From Oceanospirillaceae bacterium (lineage in GTDB: Bacteria; Pseudomonadota; Gammaproteobacteria; Pseudomonadales; Balneatricaceae): a DNA stretch of 48,271 bases. Both the position numbers and the translations under genes were made by a program. This document shows positions 36,135 through 43,339 of the stretch, piece after piece (the first letter of the stretch is position 1; every line of letters begins with the position of its first letter). Location of the stretch: NCBI GenBank assembly GCA_013373085.1, contig JABXIM010000064.1, positions 1 to 48,271 on the forward strand. The letters run 5' to 3'. The notes beneath the pieces were generated by a model that was given only the letters and a program-made list of their open reading frames with translations, made no database searches and was not told the origin of the DNA.

Positions 36135-36619
36135 CGCAGCGGGCCGTTCAGCGGCTCCGGCGATAGCTGTACCTGTGGCAAGGTTCGCACCATATCGACA
36201 TGCAGTATGCCATCCTCGTCGTAGGGTTCGGATTCGGCGACGAAACCATGCTCACCGTAGAAGCGCGTCAGGTGAGCCTGGGCCGCCAGCGCAACCGGCG
36301 CACCGGGCCAGCGACCGCGACAGAACTGCAGGATCTCCTCTAACAGCAGGTGGCCGTCGCCGTTGCCACGCTGCGACGGGGCCACAACGATGCGCCCGAC
36401 CCTGACCCGCCCTTTTTCGGGTGGAAACACCCGGGCACAGGCGATCAGCGTGCGTTCATCGTCCCATCCCAGCAGGTGGTATGCCCGCGGGTCCAGACCG
36501 TCGGCGTCGGCATAGGGGCACTCCTGCTCCACCACAAAAACCTGGGCGCGCAGACACAGCAACGCGTAAAGCGCGCCCACATCGAGCTTATCGAAGGCAT
36601 ACCATTCAAGCTTCATCAT
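36131..36619 (-). CDS. elaA: ElaA-like GNAT acetyltransferase
   Basis: 162-aa GNAT protein matching ElaA: YALLCLRAQVFVVEQECPYADADGLDPRAYHLLGW, then GRIVVAPSQRGNGDGHLLLEEIL with the acetyl-CoA-binding loop QRGNGDG (83-89), and FYGEHGFVAESEPYDEDGILHVDM. Substrate unknown. Two adjacent ATG codons at 36619 and 36616 are both possible starts. It is 7 bp after the pat stop and overlaps the ATL gene, so pat-elaA-ATL may form one transcript. Confidence 0.92.
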   Translation of the reverse strand: MMKLEWYAFDKLDVGALYALLCLRAQVFVVEQECPYADADGLDPRAYHLLGWDDERTLIACARVFPPEKGRVRVGRIVVAPSQRGNGDGHLLLEEILQFCRGRWPGAPVALAAQAHLTRFYGEHGFVAESEPYDEDGILHVDMVRTLPQVQLSPEPLNGPLR

Positions 36620-36626
36620 CGTCGTC

Positions 36627-39365
36627 TCACTGCTGCAGCCGGTACATCTGCCACTCTTCGGTGGCCTCGTTGAGGGTCATTTTCATGTCGACCACATCCT
36701 CGTCGGCGTTGTATCCGGTCTTGAAACCCAGTTTCCGGGCCAGCGCCTGCATGCCCCTGTTGCTGGGCAGAGTCGAGCCGTAGAGTTGCAGGGTGCCACG
36801 CCTGCGGCAATAGTCAATGATCCGCTGCATCAGGATCACACCGAGCCCCTCACCCTGCAGGTCATCGCGGACCACGATGGAAAACTCGCTGCGCACGTTG
36901 TCCGGGTCCGTTACGGCCCGCACCACGCCGAGCGTTTCCTCGCCCGACACGCCGTCCAGTCTGGGGGCCGAAACGATGAATGCCATCTCGCGGTCGTAGT
37001 CGATCTGCGTCCAGGTCGCCAGCTCCTGATGGGTCGGTACGCCGCGGCTGTAGAAATAGCGTAGCCGGATCGATTCGGGGCTCAGGTGCTTGTACAGCTC
37101 CAGGTGCGCCGGTTCGTCCTCGCCCCGAATCGGCCGCACCACGGCCGGACGGCCGGAACGCCGCAAGCGGATCGATTCACTCAGGTAAGCGGGATATGGC
37201 GAGATCGCGAGGCTGGTCGGCGGTCCAAGCGACACCGCGACATCCACCGCCAGCAATCCACGCTTGTTCAGCAGCAACGGGTTGATCTCGAGTCCCGCGA
37301 GTTCCGGCAGGTCCACGACCATCTCCGACAGCCGGATCAGCAGCTCGCATAGCTGATCCACATCCCGCTCTACCTGGTAGCTGTTCTCGCGGATGATTTC
37401 GTAAACCCGTGACTGGCGCACCAACGCCTGTGCCAGCGCCAGATTCAGCGGCGGCAGCATCAGCTGCCGGTCCGCCAGCACATCGACGGCATAACCGCCG
37501 GCGCCAAACAGCAACAATGGACCGAAGGTGGGATCGCGCGTGACCCCGACATTGATTTGCAGCGACTGGAAACCGCGTTTCATCTGTTGTACGCAGAAGC
37601 CCATGATTTCATCGTCACTGAAACGTTCGCGCACCCGGTACTCGAGCCGGGTGGTGGCGTGCTTGACCTCGTTGATCGAATAGAGATCCATCGCCAGGTC
37701 GCGCCAGCGCTGCCGCACCTTGTCGTCGTAACTGAAAGGGTGGACGTTTTCGCAATGCAGCGCCCGTACCGCCACAGAGCCGCCCAGGCGCTTGGCGATA
37801 TCCACCACGCCCTCGACGGTATCGGCATAGTAGGAATGCGCGGTGGGAATATCGTACAGGTCCAGCAGCTCGCAGGCCTCGGCGTGGTACAGGTACGCGC
37901 GCCCCTCGCCGCGCGCCATCGCCACCAGCTGCCGGGCGCGGACATGGTTCTGGCTGTTCTGTTCCAGATAGGGTGCCGGGGTCTGGCGCATCACCTCCTG
38001 ATTGCGGCGATATTCGACCATCTGCATGAAAGCGTCGACGGCCTCCTCCGGCGTGATGAAGGTGGCGATGCCAGCGGCATTGAAGTGGTTGCGTGCCTCG
38101 ATCGCCGTCGCCCGCCCCATCCAGCAGGTCAGCACATTGCGTGGCGTCTTGCGCGCCGCTTCGATCACCGCCTCCGCGGTCTCGACACCGGGCGCCGGCC
38201 AGGTTGGAGCATGAATCACCAGCACGGCGTCGACGCCCGGATCCCGGGATACCAGTCTCACTGCTTCGGCAAAGCGCTCCGGTGTGGCGTCGGCATTGAG
38301 ATCCACCGGATTGCGCTGGTTCCAGTAACCCGGCAGCAGCGCCGCCAGTGCATCGCGGGTCGCATCGCTGAACTCCGCCAGCTCGCCGCCGCCTTTGAGC
38401 AGACGGTCGGTGGCCAGTGCATTGGGCCCCATGCCGTTGCACAGGATCGCCAGCCGTTCGCCGCGCAGCGGCTTCATTCTGGAAAGGGTTTCGAGCGCAT
38501 TGAAGAGCTCGTCCGACGTTTTGACACGCAACACACCGGCGCGCCGCAGCGCGGCATCATAGACCAGGTCCTCGTCCTGAACCCCGGGCGCCAATATCGT
38601 ATGATGCTGGTCGTCCTGGACGATGTCGGATTTGAGCACCAGCACCAGCTTGTTGCGTGACGCCGACCTCAGCGCTGACAGGAAATCACGTGACCGCCCC
38701 GTCATGCGGTCCATCTGCAGCAGGATCGCATGGGTGTAGGGATCCTGGGCCAGGTAATCGATAACCGCCGGAATACCGACGTCGACGCTGTCGCCGAGCG
38801 TCAGGAAGTGCGAAAAGCCGATCTCCTGACCGTTGGCCCAGTCGATCATCGCCGTACCGATCAGCCCCGACTGGCCGATGTAGGCGACCTTGCCCTTGCG
38901 GATATTGACGTGAGCATAGCTGGCGTTCATGCGCGAACCGGGCACCAGCAATCCCATGCAGTCGGGTCCCAGAATACGGATACCGTAGGGTCGGGCAGCG
39001 TCGAGCACCTCCTCATGCAGCGAGCGCTCGGTCTTGCTGTTGCGGATAGAGAGCCCGCCGGTCAGGATAAGCGCCGCCTTGACCATATTGGCGCCGAGCT
39101 TGCGAATAATGTCGGCGACACTGTCCGGCGGCGAGCAGATGATCGCCAGGTCCGGCATCAGCGGCAGGTCGCTGACACTCTTGACGCACGGTACCCCCCG
39201 AACGTGGCTATAGCCCTGGGAGTTAACGGCGATCAGCTCTCCTTCGAAGCCGCCATCGCGCAGATTCTGCAGCACTGCCCCCCCCATGCTGTCTTCACGA
39301 TCGGAGGCTCCGAATACGGCAATGGACGCGGGCTTGAAAAACCGCCTCAGGTATTTTGTCGACAC
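36627..39365 (-). CDS. Pat/PatZ-type protein lysine acetyltransferase with NDP-forming acyl-CoA synthetase region
   Basis: 912-aa protein fusing an NDP-forming acyl-CoA synthetase-like part to a GNAT domain. In order: CoA-binding domain (FFKPASIAVFGASDREDSMGGAV, about 8-135), succinyl-CoA-ligase-like domains (VAYIGQSGLIGTAMIDWA, about 145-470), ATP-grasp domain (about 485-715, LLFGAGGYAVDVL, LAGLEINPLLLNKRGLLAVDV) and a C-terminal GNAT (about 740-905, RYFYSRGVPTHQEL, VVRDDLQGEGLGVILMQRIIDYCRRRG). Known homologues acetylate acetyl-CoA synthetase and other lysines. Start is GTG 39365 with AGGAATT upstream. Divergent from the lipoprotein gene. Confidence 0.93.
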   Translation of the reverse strand: MSTKYLRRFFKPASIAVFGASDREDSMGGAVLQNLRDGGFEGELIAVNSQGYSHVRGVPCVKSVSDLPLMPDLAIICSPPDSVADIIRKLGANMVKAALILTGGLSIRNSKTERSLHEEVLDAARPYGIRILGPDCMGLLVPGSRMNASYAHVNIRKGKVAYIGQSGLIGTAMIDWANGQEIGFSHFLTLGDSVDVGIPAVIDYLAQDPYTHAILLQMDRMTGRSRDFLSALRSASRNKLVLVLKSDIVQDDQHHTILAPGVQDEDLVYDAALRRAGVLRVKTSDELFNALETLSRMKPLRGERLAILCNGMGPNALATDRLLKGGGELAEFSDATRDALAALLPGYWNQRNPVDLNADATPERFAEAVRLVSRDPGVDAVLVIHAPTWPAPGVETAEAVIEAARKTPRNVLTCWMGRATAIEARNHFNAAGIATFITPEEAVDAFMQMVEYRRNQEVMRQTPAPYLEQNSQNHVRARQLVAMARGEGRAYLYHAEACELLDLYDIPTAHSYYADTVEGVVDIAKRLGGSVAVRALHCENVHPFSYDDKVRQRWRDLAMDLYSINEVKHATTRLEYRVRERFSDDEIMGFCVQQMKRGFQSLQINVGVTRDPTFGPLLLFGAGGYAVDVLADRQLMLPPLNLALAQALVRQSRVYEIIRENSYQVERDVDQLCELLIRLSEMVVDLPELAGLEINPLLLNKRGLLAVDVAVSLGPPTSLAISPYPAYLSESIRLRRSGRPAVVRPIRGEDEPAHLELYKHLSPESIRLRYFYSRGVPTHQELATWTQIDYDREMAFIVSAPRLDGVSGEETLGVVRAVTDPDNVRSEFSIVVRDDLQGEGLGVILMQRIIDYCRRRGTLQLYGSTLPSNRGMQALARKLGFKTGYNADEDVVDMKMTLNEATEEWQMYRLQQ

Positions 39366-39602
39366 TCGGCAATTCCTGTTCAGATTGAACGGCTTGTGCT
39401 CAATTCGGATAACAGTCTAGGTCATTTCGCAACCGCGTCATTGTTTTCGATCATGTAACCCCTGGATTCGGGGGATCGGGCAAGCCAACCGAAATGACCG
39501 GCGCCGACGCCGGACGCGCCCGTTCTACACAGCGCACCGCCTCAATCTGGCTTACAATGTCGCCGAACAAGGACACTCACTCAAATCGTAAGGATCTGCA
39601 CC

Positions 39603-40313
39603 ATGCGCACGCCTATCGTACTGATGCTGCTCGCCCTGCTGGCCGGTTGCGCCGGCACTCCCCCGCCGAGCGCCCCCGAACCGAAAGCGCCTCCGGCCGT
39701 TAAACCCGAAGTGCCGGAGAGCCGGGAAACCCGCGTCATCCCCGAGGCAGCCAACCCGACGCTGACATCGGCGCTGGCCGATGAGGCGGCGCTGGCCAGC
39801 GCCTTTCTCGACAGCTACCGGGAACAGACATTGTACGACAGCCGTAACCCCCAAAGCCTGTCCCTGGACTACGAATTTCGCGAGTATCGCTGGTCGCCCC
39901 GACGCGACCGCCTGATGATGCTGTTCGAGAACGCAGGTGGCGACAGCGGTTTCGTCGCCTGGAGCCTCAACGGCGACGCCAGCGCCACATCGCTACGGCT
40001 GGAGGACTCGAAACTGGGCCGCCGTTTCGCCCTGATTCTGCGGCCGGCGCGCCTCTGCTTCGCGGTCGATGCGGCGCAACCGCCGACCTGGCTGGGTGGC
40101 CGCTGGGTGTATGACCCACAGCGCCCCGGCTCGTTCGAGTGCAATGGCCTGACCAACAAGTCTGCGTTCAAGGCCGGCACCCGCCTGCCCGGACTGTTGG
40201 GTGTCTATTTTCGCGAAGGTGACGTGGTGCTGATGTACGACAGCCGCGAGCAGCGCGACGCGGCGGCCGGCGTGCTGGCCCAGCTGTTCCCCGGCCTGGT
40301 TTTCAATCCCTGA
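39603..40313 (+). CDS. hypothetical lipoprotein, 236 aa
   Basis: Secreted lipoprotein with signal MRTPIVLMLLALLAGC (lipidated Cys16), followed by a Pro/Ala/Glu-rich spacer and a globular part (about 60-236) that I cannot assign to a family: YEFREYRWSPRRDRLMMLFENAGGDSGFVAWSLNG and LPGLLGVYFREGDVVLMYDSREQRDAAAGVLAQLFPGL. ATG 39603 has TAAGGAT eight bases before it, and a TACAAT candidate -10 lies at 39553. It is upstream of the PA3496-like gene on the same strand, 198 bp apart, with hairpins between them. Confidence 0.8.
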   Translation: MRTPIVLMLLALLAGCAGTPPPSAPEPKAPPAVKPEVPESRETRVIPEAANPTLTSALADEAALASAFLDSYREQTLYDSRNPQSLSLDYEFREYRWSPRRDRLMMLFENAGGDSGFVAWSLNGDASATSLRLEDSKLGRRFALILRPARLCFAVDAAQPPTWLGGRWVYDPQRPGSFECNGLTNKSAFKAGTRLPGLLGVYFREGDVVLMYDSREQRDAAAGVLAQLFPGLVFNP

Positions 40314-40395
40314 TCGAAGATTTTTCAACTTGACGCCGACGGCCATTCGGAGCCATCTTGCGGTTACGGCAAGATCCGGGAACTGATCCATAATA

Positions 40396-40471
40396 GGGAG
40401 GGAGCCGGGGTGCAGTCCCCACCCCTCCCGCACCCGGCATTGCCGATGCGGGGGGCCTGCTATTTCGCAGG
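40396..40471 (+). promoter_or_regulatory. three consecutive hairpins ahead of a PA3496-like gene
   Basis: Hairpin 1: GGGAGGG (40396-40402) with CCCTCCC (40423-40429) and inner GGGG/CCCC. Hairpin 2: CGCA/TGCG with inner CGGCA/TGCCG (40429-40450). Hairpin 3: CCTGC (40456-40460) with GCAGG (40467-40471). None is followed by a T-run, so it is not a classical terminator. It ends 40 bp before the start codon of the next gene and could be a structured leader or an attenuator. Confidence 0.45.
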
Positions 40472-40511
40472 AGTGTGCAGAAGTTGAAATTCAGATGTCG
40501 AGATCACTGTC

Positions 40512-40718
40512 ATGAGCAAAAAACATAACAGCCAGGACCTGACCGACGAAGACGATGTGGTGGACTGGGACGCGGAGCCCGAGGTCGAAGAAAATGACCA
40601 GCCCCGGCAACAGGAAATCCATCCGGCCGCCCGCAGGCGCATCGAGCGTCTGATGGAAGAGCGGGCGCTGAGACGCCAGATCGGCGACGTGTTCGACGAC
40701 GACTATCTGGACTATTGA
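40512..40718 (+). CDS. PA3496-like small acidic protein, copy 1
   Basis: 68-aa highly charged protein: an acidic N-terminal half (DLTDEDDVVDWDAEPEVEENDQ) and a basic amphipathic helix AARRRIERLMEERALRRQIGDVFDDDY. The pattern (RRRIE-x-hhEER-x-L-x-RQI) resembles PA3496-family proteins, annotated as putative envelope-integrity factors; the function is not established. A paralogue with the same C-terminal pattern lies at 41284-41487. The ribosome site is weak. Confidence 0.8.
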   Translation: MSKKHNSQDLTDEDDVVDWDAEPEVEENDQPRQQEIHPAARRRIERLMEERALRRQIGDVFDDDYLDY

Positions 40719-40733
40719 AGCCGGAAATCGCCG

Positions 40734-40955
40734 TCAGGCCTGCTTGGGCCAGGCCTGATCGGCCCTGGCGGCTTCGGCCGCCGTACCACTCAGCAGGTAG
40801 ATGTGCTCGGCCGTGAACTCGAAACAGCAGTCGCAGATTCGGCAGCAGTAGAGTTCGCCCTCGCCACCGTTGCCCAGAGATACCAGATTGCTGTGTGGGC
40901 GGGTCTTGAACGTGGACTCGATCAACTCCCGGCAATGCTTGCAGTTCCCTTTCAT
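40734..40955 (-). CDS. small cysteine-rich protein, 73 aa
   Basis: Protein MKGNCKHCRELIESTFKTRPHSNLVSLGNGGEGELYCCRICDCCFEFTAEHIYLL... with seven cysteines: C5-x2-C8, then C37, C38, C41, C43, C44. This looks like a zinc-ribbon, but I do not recognise a named family. ATG 40955 has GGAGCAGGAA directly upstream, which supports it as a gene. It lies convergent between the two PA3496-like paralogues. Confidence 0.75.
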   Translation of the reverse strand: MKGNCKHCRELIESTFKTRPHSNLVSLGNGGEGELYCCRICDCCFEFTAEHIYLLSGTAAEAARADQAWPKQA

Positions 40956-41130
40956 GTTCCTGCTCCCGTTTATGAAGCCGCGAATTCTATCCCGACGGCG
41001 CCATCGACCAAAGTCGAAAACCCCGAAAAATTTTCAATTCGATACCCGCTCCGGAGCATCTTGCGCCAGCCCCCGACGTTACTCAACGTAAGAGGCTGCA
41101 CAAATGTGCTCCAGGCAGTGAAAAATTCAC

Positions 41131-41160
41131 TTTACCGCAGCGGAAAAGCTGCTATATATT
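41131..41160 (+). promoter_or_regulatory. candidate sigma-70 promoter for PA3496-like copy 2
   Basis: TTTACC (41131-41136), 18-bp spacer, TATATT (41155-41160). The spacer contains GCAGC/GCTGC inverted arms that could bind a regulator. The predicted transcript has a leader of roughly 115 bases. Confidence 0.45.
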
Positions 41161-41283
41161 CGCCGAAAAAGCGGCGTCGCCGAGGCTGTCAAGTCTTCTT
41201 CCAGGCCCAGCCGCACTGTTTTCGACCGGCAGCCCGTCCCCGGCTGCCAGATTACAAAACCCGAGATGTGAGAACTAAAGCCG

Positions 41284-41487
41284 ATGGGCACCAAGATTCG
41301 TGTCGATCAAGTCCCGATGGACGATATCGAGAACTGGGACGACGACTATGAAGAGCAGGACGTCAGCTCCCGTGGCAAAAAAGCCAGTTACAACAGCAAG
41401 CGACGTCGCCAGATAGAAGAACGCATGGAAGAGCGTCTGCTCGCACGCCAGATCGGCAGCGGTTACGACGACAACTACTTCGACTGA
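41284..41487 (+). CDS. PA3496-like small acidic protein, copy 2
   Basis: 67-aa protein MGTKIRVDQVPMDDIENWDDDYEEQD... with acidic N-terminus and a basic helix RRRQIEERMEERLLARQIGSGYDDNYFD, matching copy 1 (40512-40718) in the C-terminal half (RR-IE--MEER-L-RQIG---DD-Y-D). Its first half differs. Function unknown. It has its own candidate promoter and a strong terminator, so it is a single-gene unit. Confidence 0.8.
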   Translation: MGTKIRVDQVPMDDIENWDDDYEEQDVSSRGKKASYNSKRRRQIEERMEERLLARQIGSGYDDNYFD

Positions 41488-41558
41488 CGTCGGCGGGCTT
41501 CCGTGTCCAATCCCGGAAGCCCCACCCCGGCCAAACCGGATTGCTGCATGCATTTTTC

Positions 41559-41586
41559 AAAAACGGGGGCATACACCGTTTTTTTT
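41559..41586 (+). terminator. Rho-independent terminator after PA3496-like copy 2
   Basis: AAAAACGG (41559-41566) pairs with CCGTTTTT (41576-41583), and the T-run extends to 41586. It lies 70 bp after the stop codon. Confidence 0.8.
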
Positions 41587-41732
41587 GGCTATTATAAGCC
41601 GGCACGGTCGCAGTTTCCCGGTTGAACTTCAGGTCTCTCTCCAGCGAGTTCCCTTTCGCTTCACCGCGAAGTCCGTGCCTCCCTCGCGGAGACCAGCCCG
41701 CCCGACACCATCACGGGCTCGCGCACTCCCCC

Positions 41733-41848
41733 AGGGAGCCTATGAATAGCAGCTTCTCGACAGGCCCCGGCATGCCGTCGAATCTGCGCCGCGGTTCCGG
41801 ATCGCGCTGAAAGCCAGAGACTTATTGGGACTTGTTCACAGGCTCCCT
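41733..41848. mobile_element. MITE-like inverted-repeat element, 116 bp
   Basis: Terminal arms AGGGAGCCTATGAA (41733-41746) and TTCACAGGCTCCCT (41835-41848) are inverted with one mismatch in 14; the match extends loosely inward (TAG/CAAG). It has no coding capacity. The arms resemble the AGGGAGCCTCTGAA-type termini of insertion sequences that I recall from Proteobacteria. No target-site duplication is clear. It ends 46 bp before yejK. Confidence 0.6.
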
Positions 41849-41894
41849 AGCCTAGCGTAGAATCCGCCCGTCTCAATTCGCCCCCGGAAGTGCC

Positions 41895-42932
41895 ATGGAA
41901 CTGAAACAGCTCGAGATCCGTGCCCTGAGTCGCGCCGCCGGCGATCGCCGCCAGCTCGATACCGACACGCCCGCCGCCCAGCAACTGTTCGAAGCCGTCA
42001 GCGGCAGCTTCGGACGCCGCTCCGCCCTGACCCACGGCGCTTTCAGCGACGAAAATCTGCAGGAACACCCGTTCGCCGGCGCCCTGCTGGCACTCACCGG
42101 CGATATCGACAACGCCGACCTCGGCGGCCTTGCCGACACCGCCCTGGCCAGCCTGCTGAATGCGACGGAGCCGGACCAGCCCGCCGATGAGCACGACAGC
42201 CAGCTGGTCTGCCTGCTGTACCAGAGCGACCGCTACCACTACCTGCTGCTGGCGCTGCTGGAACACGAACCGCGGCTGGCGCTGGACGAAACGCTGCAGC
42301 CGGTCGAAACCCGGGTACTGGCCGCGGAACGCCTGGTTCAGGCGCTGCGCGTCAACCTGACACGCCTCGAGCGCGGCCAGGACAGCTACCTGAGCTTCGT
42401 GCCCGGCAAGCGTAATGGCAGCGTGGGACAGGACTTCCCGGGCGCCTTCGGCTGCAGCGAAGCCGTGCCGGCCAGCCATTGCACCCGCGAACTGATACGC
42501 GCGACTCGCGACTTCTGCAATCGGCACGAGATTCAGGAACGCAAAGACGAAGTGGTCGAAGATGTGGTCAGCTACCTCGAGCGCAAGCGCGAAGACAAGC
42601 AACATGCGTCACTGAACGAAATCGAGCGCCTGTTCGATGCCTATGTCCCACCTGAGCAGGCCGAAAGCTCCGGCGCCACCTTCGGCCAGTTCGCCAACAC
42701 CGAGCCCTACCAGGTGACTCAGGAGTTCCAGCCCCACAGCGGCACGCTGAGAGCACTGGCCAAGGTCAAAACCAAGTCCGACAACTGGCAGCTGGACTTC
42801 GCCCGCCGTTCCCTGGGCACCAAGGATTCGGACCGCGACATTCTGTTCGACGAAGACGGCCAGACCCTGACCCTGCGCCGACTGCCGACCCGGGTCATCC
42901 AGACCATCCGCGACGCCCTCGAGCAGGAGTAA
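41895..42932 (+). CDS. nucleoid-associated protein, YejK/NdpA family
   Basis: 345-aa member of the 37-kDa nucleoid-associated protein family (PF04245). Matching segments: FSDENLQEHPFAGALLALTG, QLVCLLYQSDRYHYLLLALLEHEPRLALDETL, ERGQDSYLSFVPGKRNGSVGQDFPGAFGCSEAVPA (equivalent to the [25 protein letters not shown] region of E. coli YejK), and a C-terminal domain with DILFDEDGQTLTLRRLP. It is presumed to bind DNA; its exact role is not known. ATG 41895 follows CGGAAG. Confidence 0.9.
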   Translation: MELKQLEIRALSRAAGDRRQLDTDTPAAQQLFEAVSGSFGRRSALTHGAFSDENLQEHPFAGALLALTGDIDNADLGGLADTALASLLNATEPDQPADEHDSQLVCLLYQSDRYHYLLLALLEHEPRLALDETLQPVETRVLAAERLVQALRVNLTRLERGQDSYLSFVPGKRNGSVGQDFPGAFGCSEAVPASHCTRELIRATRDFCNRHEIQERKDEVVEDVVSYLERKREDKQHASLNEIERLFDAYVPPEQAESSGATFGQFANTEPYQVTQEFQPHSGTLRALAKVKTKSDNWQLDFARRSLGTKDSDRDILFDEDGQTLTLRRLPTRVIQTIRDALEQE

Positions 42933-43339
42933 GGCTCCCCCTTGTCCCGGCGGCCTGCCGCCGCCGGGTGCCGCCCGCCCACGCCCCAACTCCGCCTCTC
43001 TGCGTACCGGTCTCGCCTGACCGCCGCCGCACACTGTTTACCGCTCACGCTCAACCGCTTACCACCGCCCGATTACCGCTCACAATACTTTCACCCCAAA
43101 CTAATATTTCCCCTTTTTTAACAATAACTTCACGAAATAATGGCAAAAATGGCACAAGCCTGCTCTTTTGCACGCCCACATCCACTATGTTATTTTGAAC
43201 ACGAAATAAAACAATTCTGGACCAACTGAAGTGGAACCCGAATTCGGCACCATCCGCCCCCCAGCCAGGCTGCCAGTCACGCCCCTCTCGACGCCCGACG
43301 TGGCGCCCTCATAACCGAATCGACGAGAACCAATCCTCT
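42933..43339. promoter_or_regulatory. AT-rich control region upstream of the osmolyte operon
   Basis: 407 bp. TTACCGCTCAC occurs at 43038-43048 and 43073-43083, with a related AACCGCTTACC between. From 43082 to 43220 the DNA is sharply AT-rich. CACGAAATAA occurs at 43131-43140 and at 43200-43209; the second copy forms a palindrome TTATTTTG-AACA-CGAAATAA (43190-43209). TTGCAC (43169-43174) with TATTTT 17 bp later is a weak promoter candidate. No gene is supported. Confidence 0.5.

Larger units (their letters stand above)
41488..41894. other. intergenic region upstream of yejK
   Basis: 407 bp holding a terminator (41559-41586), then about 140 bp with no supported gene, then a 116-bp MITE-like inverted-repeat element (41733-41848), and the yejK ribosome site. 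A 62-codon frame at 41622-41810 lacks a ribosome site and crosses the repeat, so it is not called. Confidence 0.6.

Noticed and set aside
37557-38660. 367-codon plus-strand frame inside the pat gene
   Set aside because: Antisense shadow of a well-conserved 912-aa protein with no independent start signals.
41622-41810. 62-codon frame upstream of yejK
   Set aside because: No ribosome site, proline/arginine-rich translation, and it runs into the MITE-like inverted repeat.
43149-43174. TGGCAC ... TTGCAC resembling a sigma-54 -24/-12 promoter before asnO
   Set aside because: The distance between GG and GC is not the required 10 bases in either pairing, so it does not qualify.
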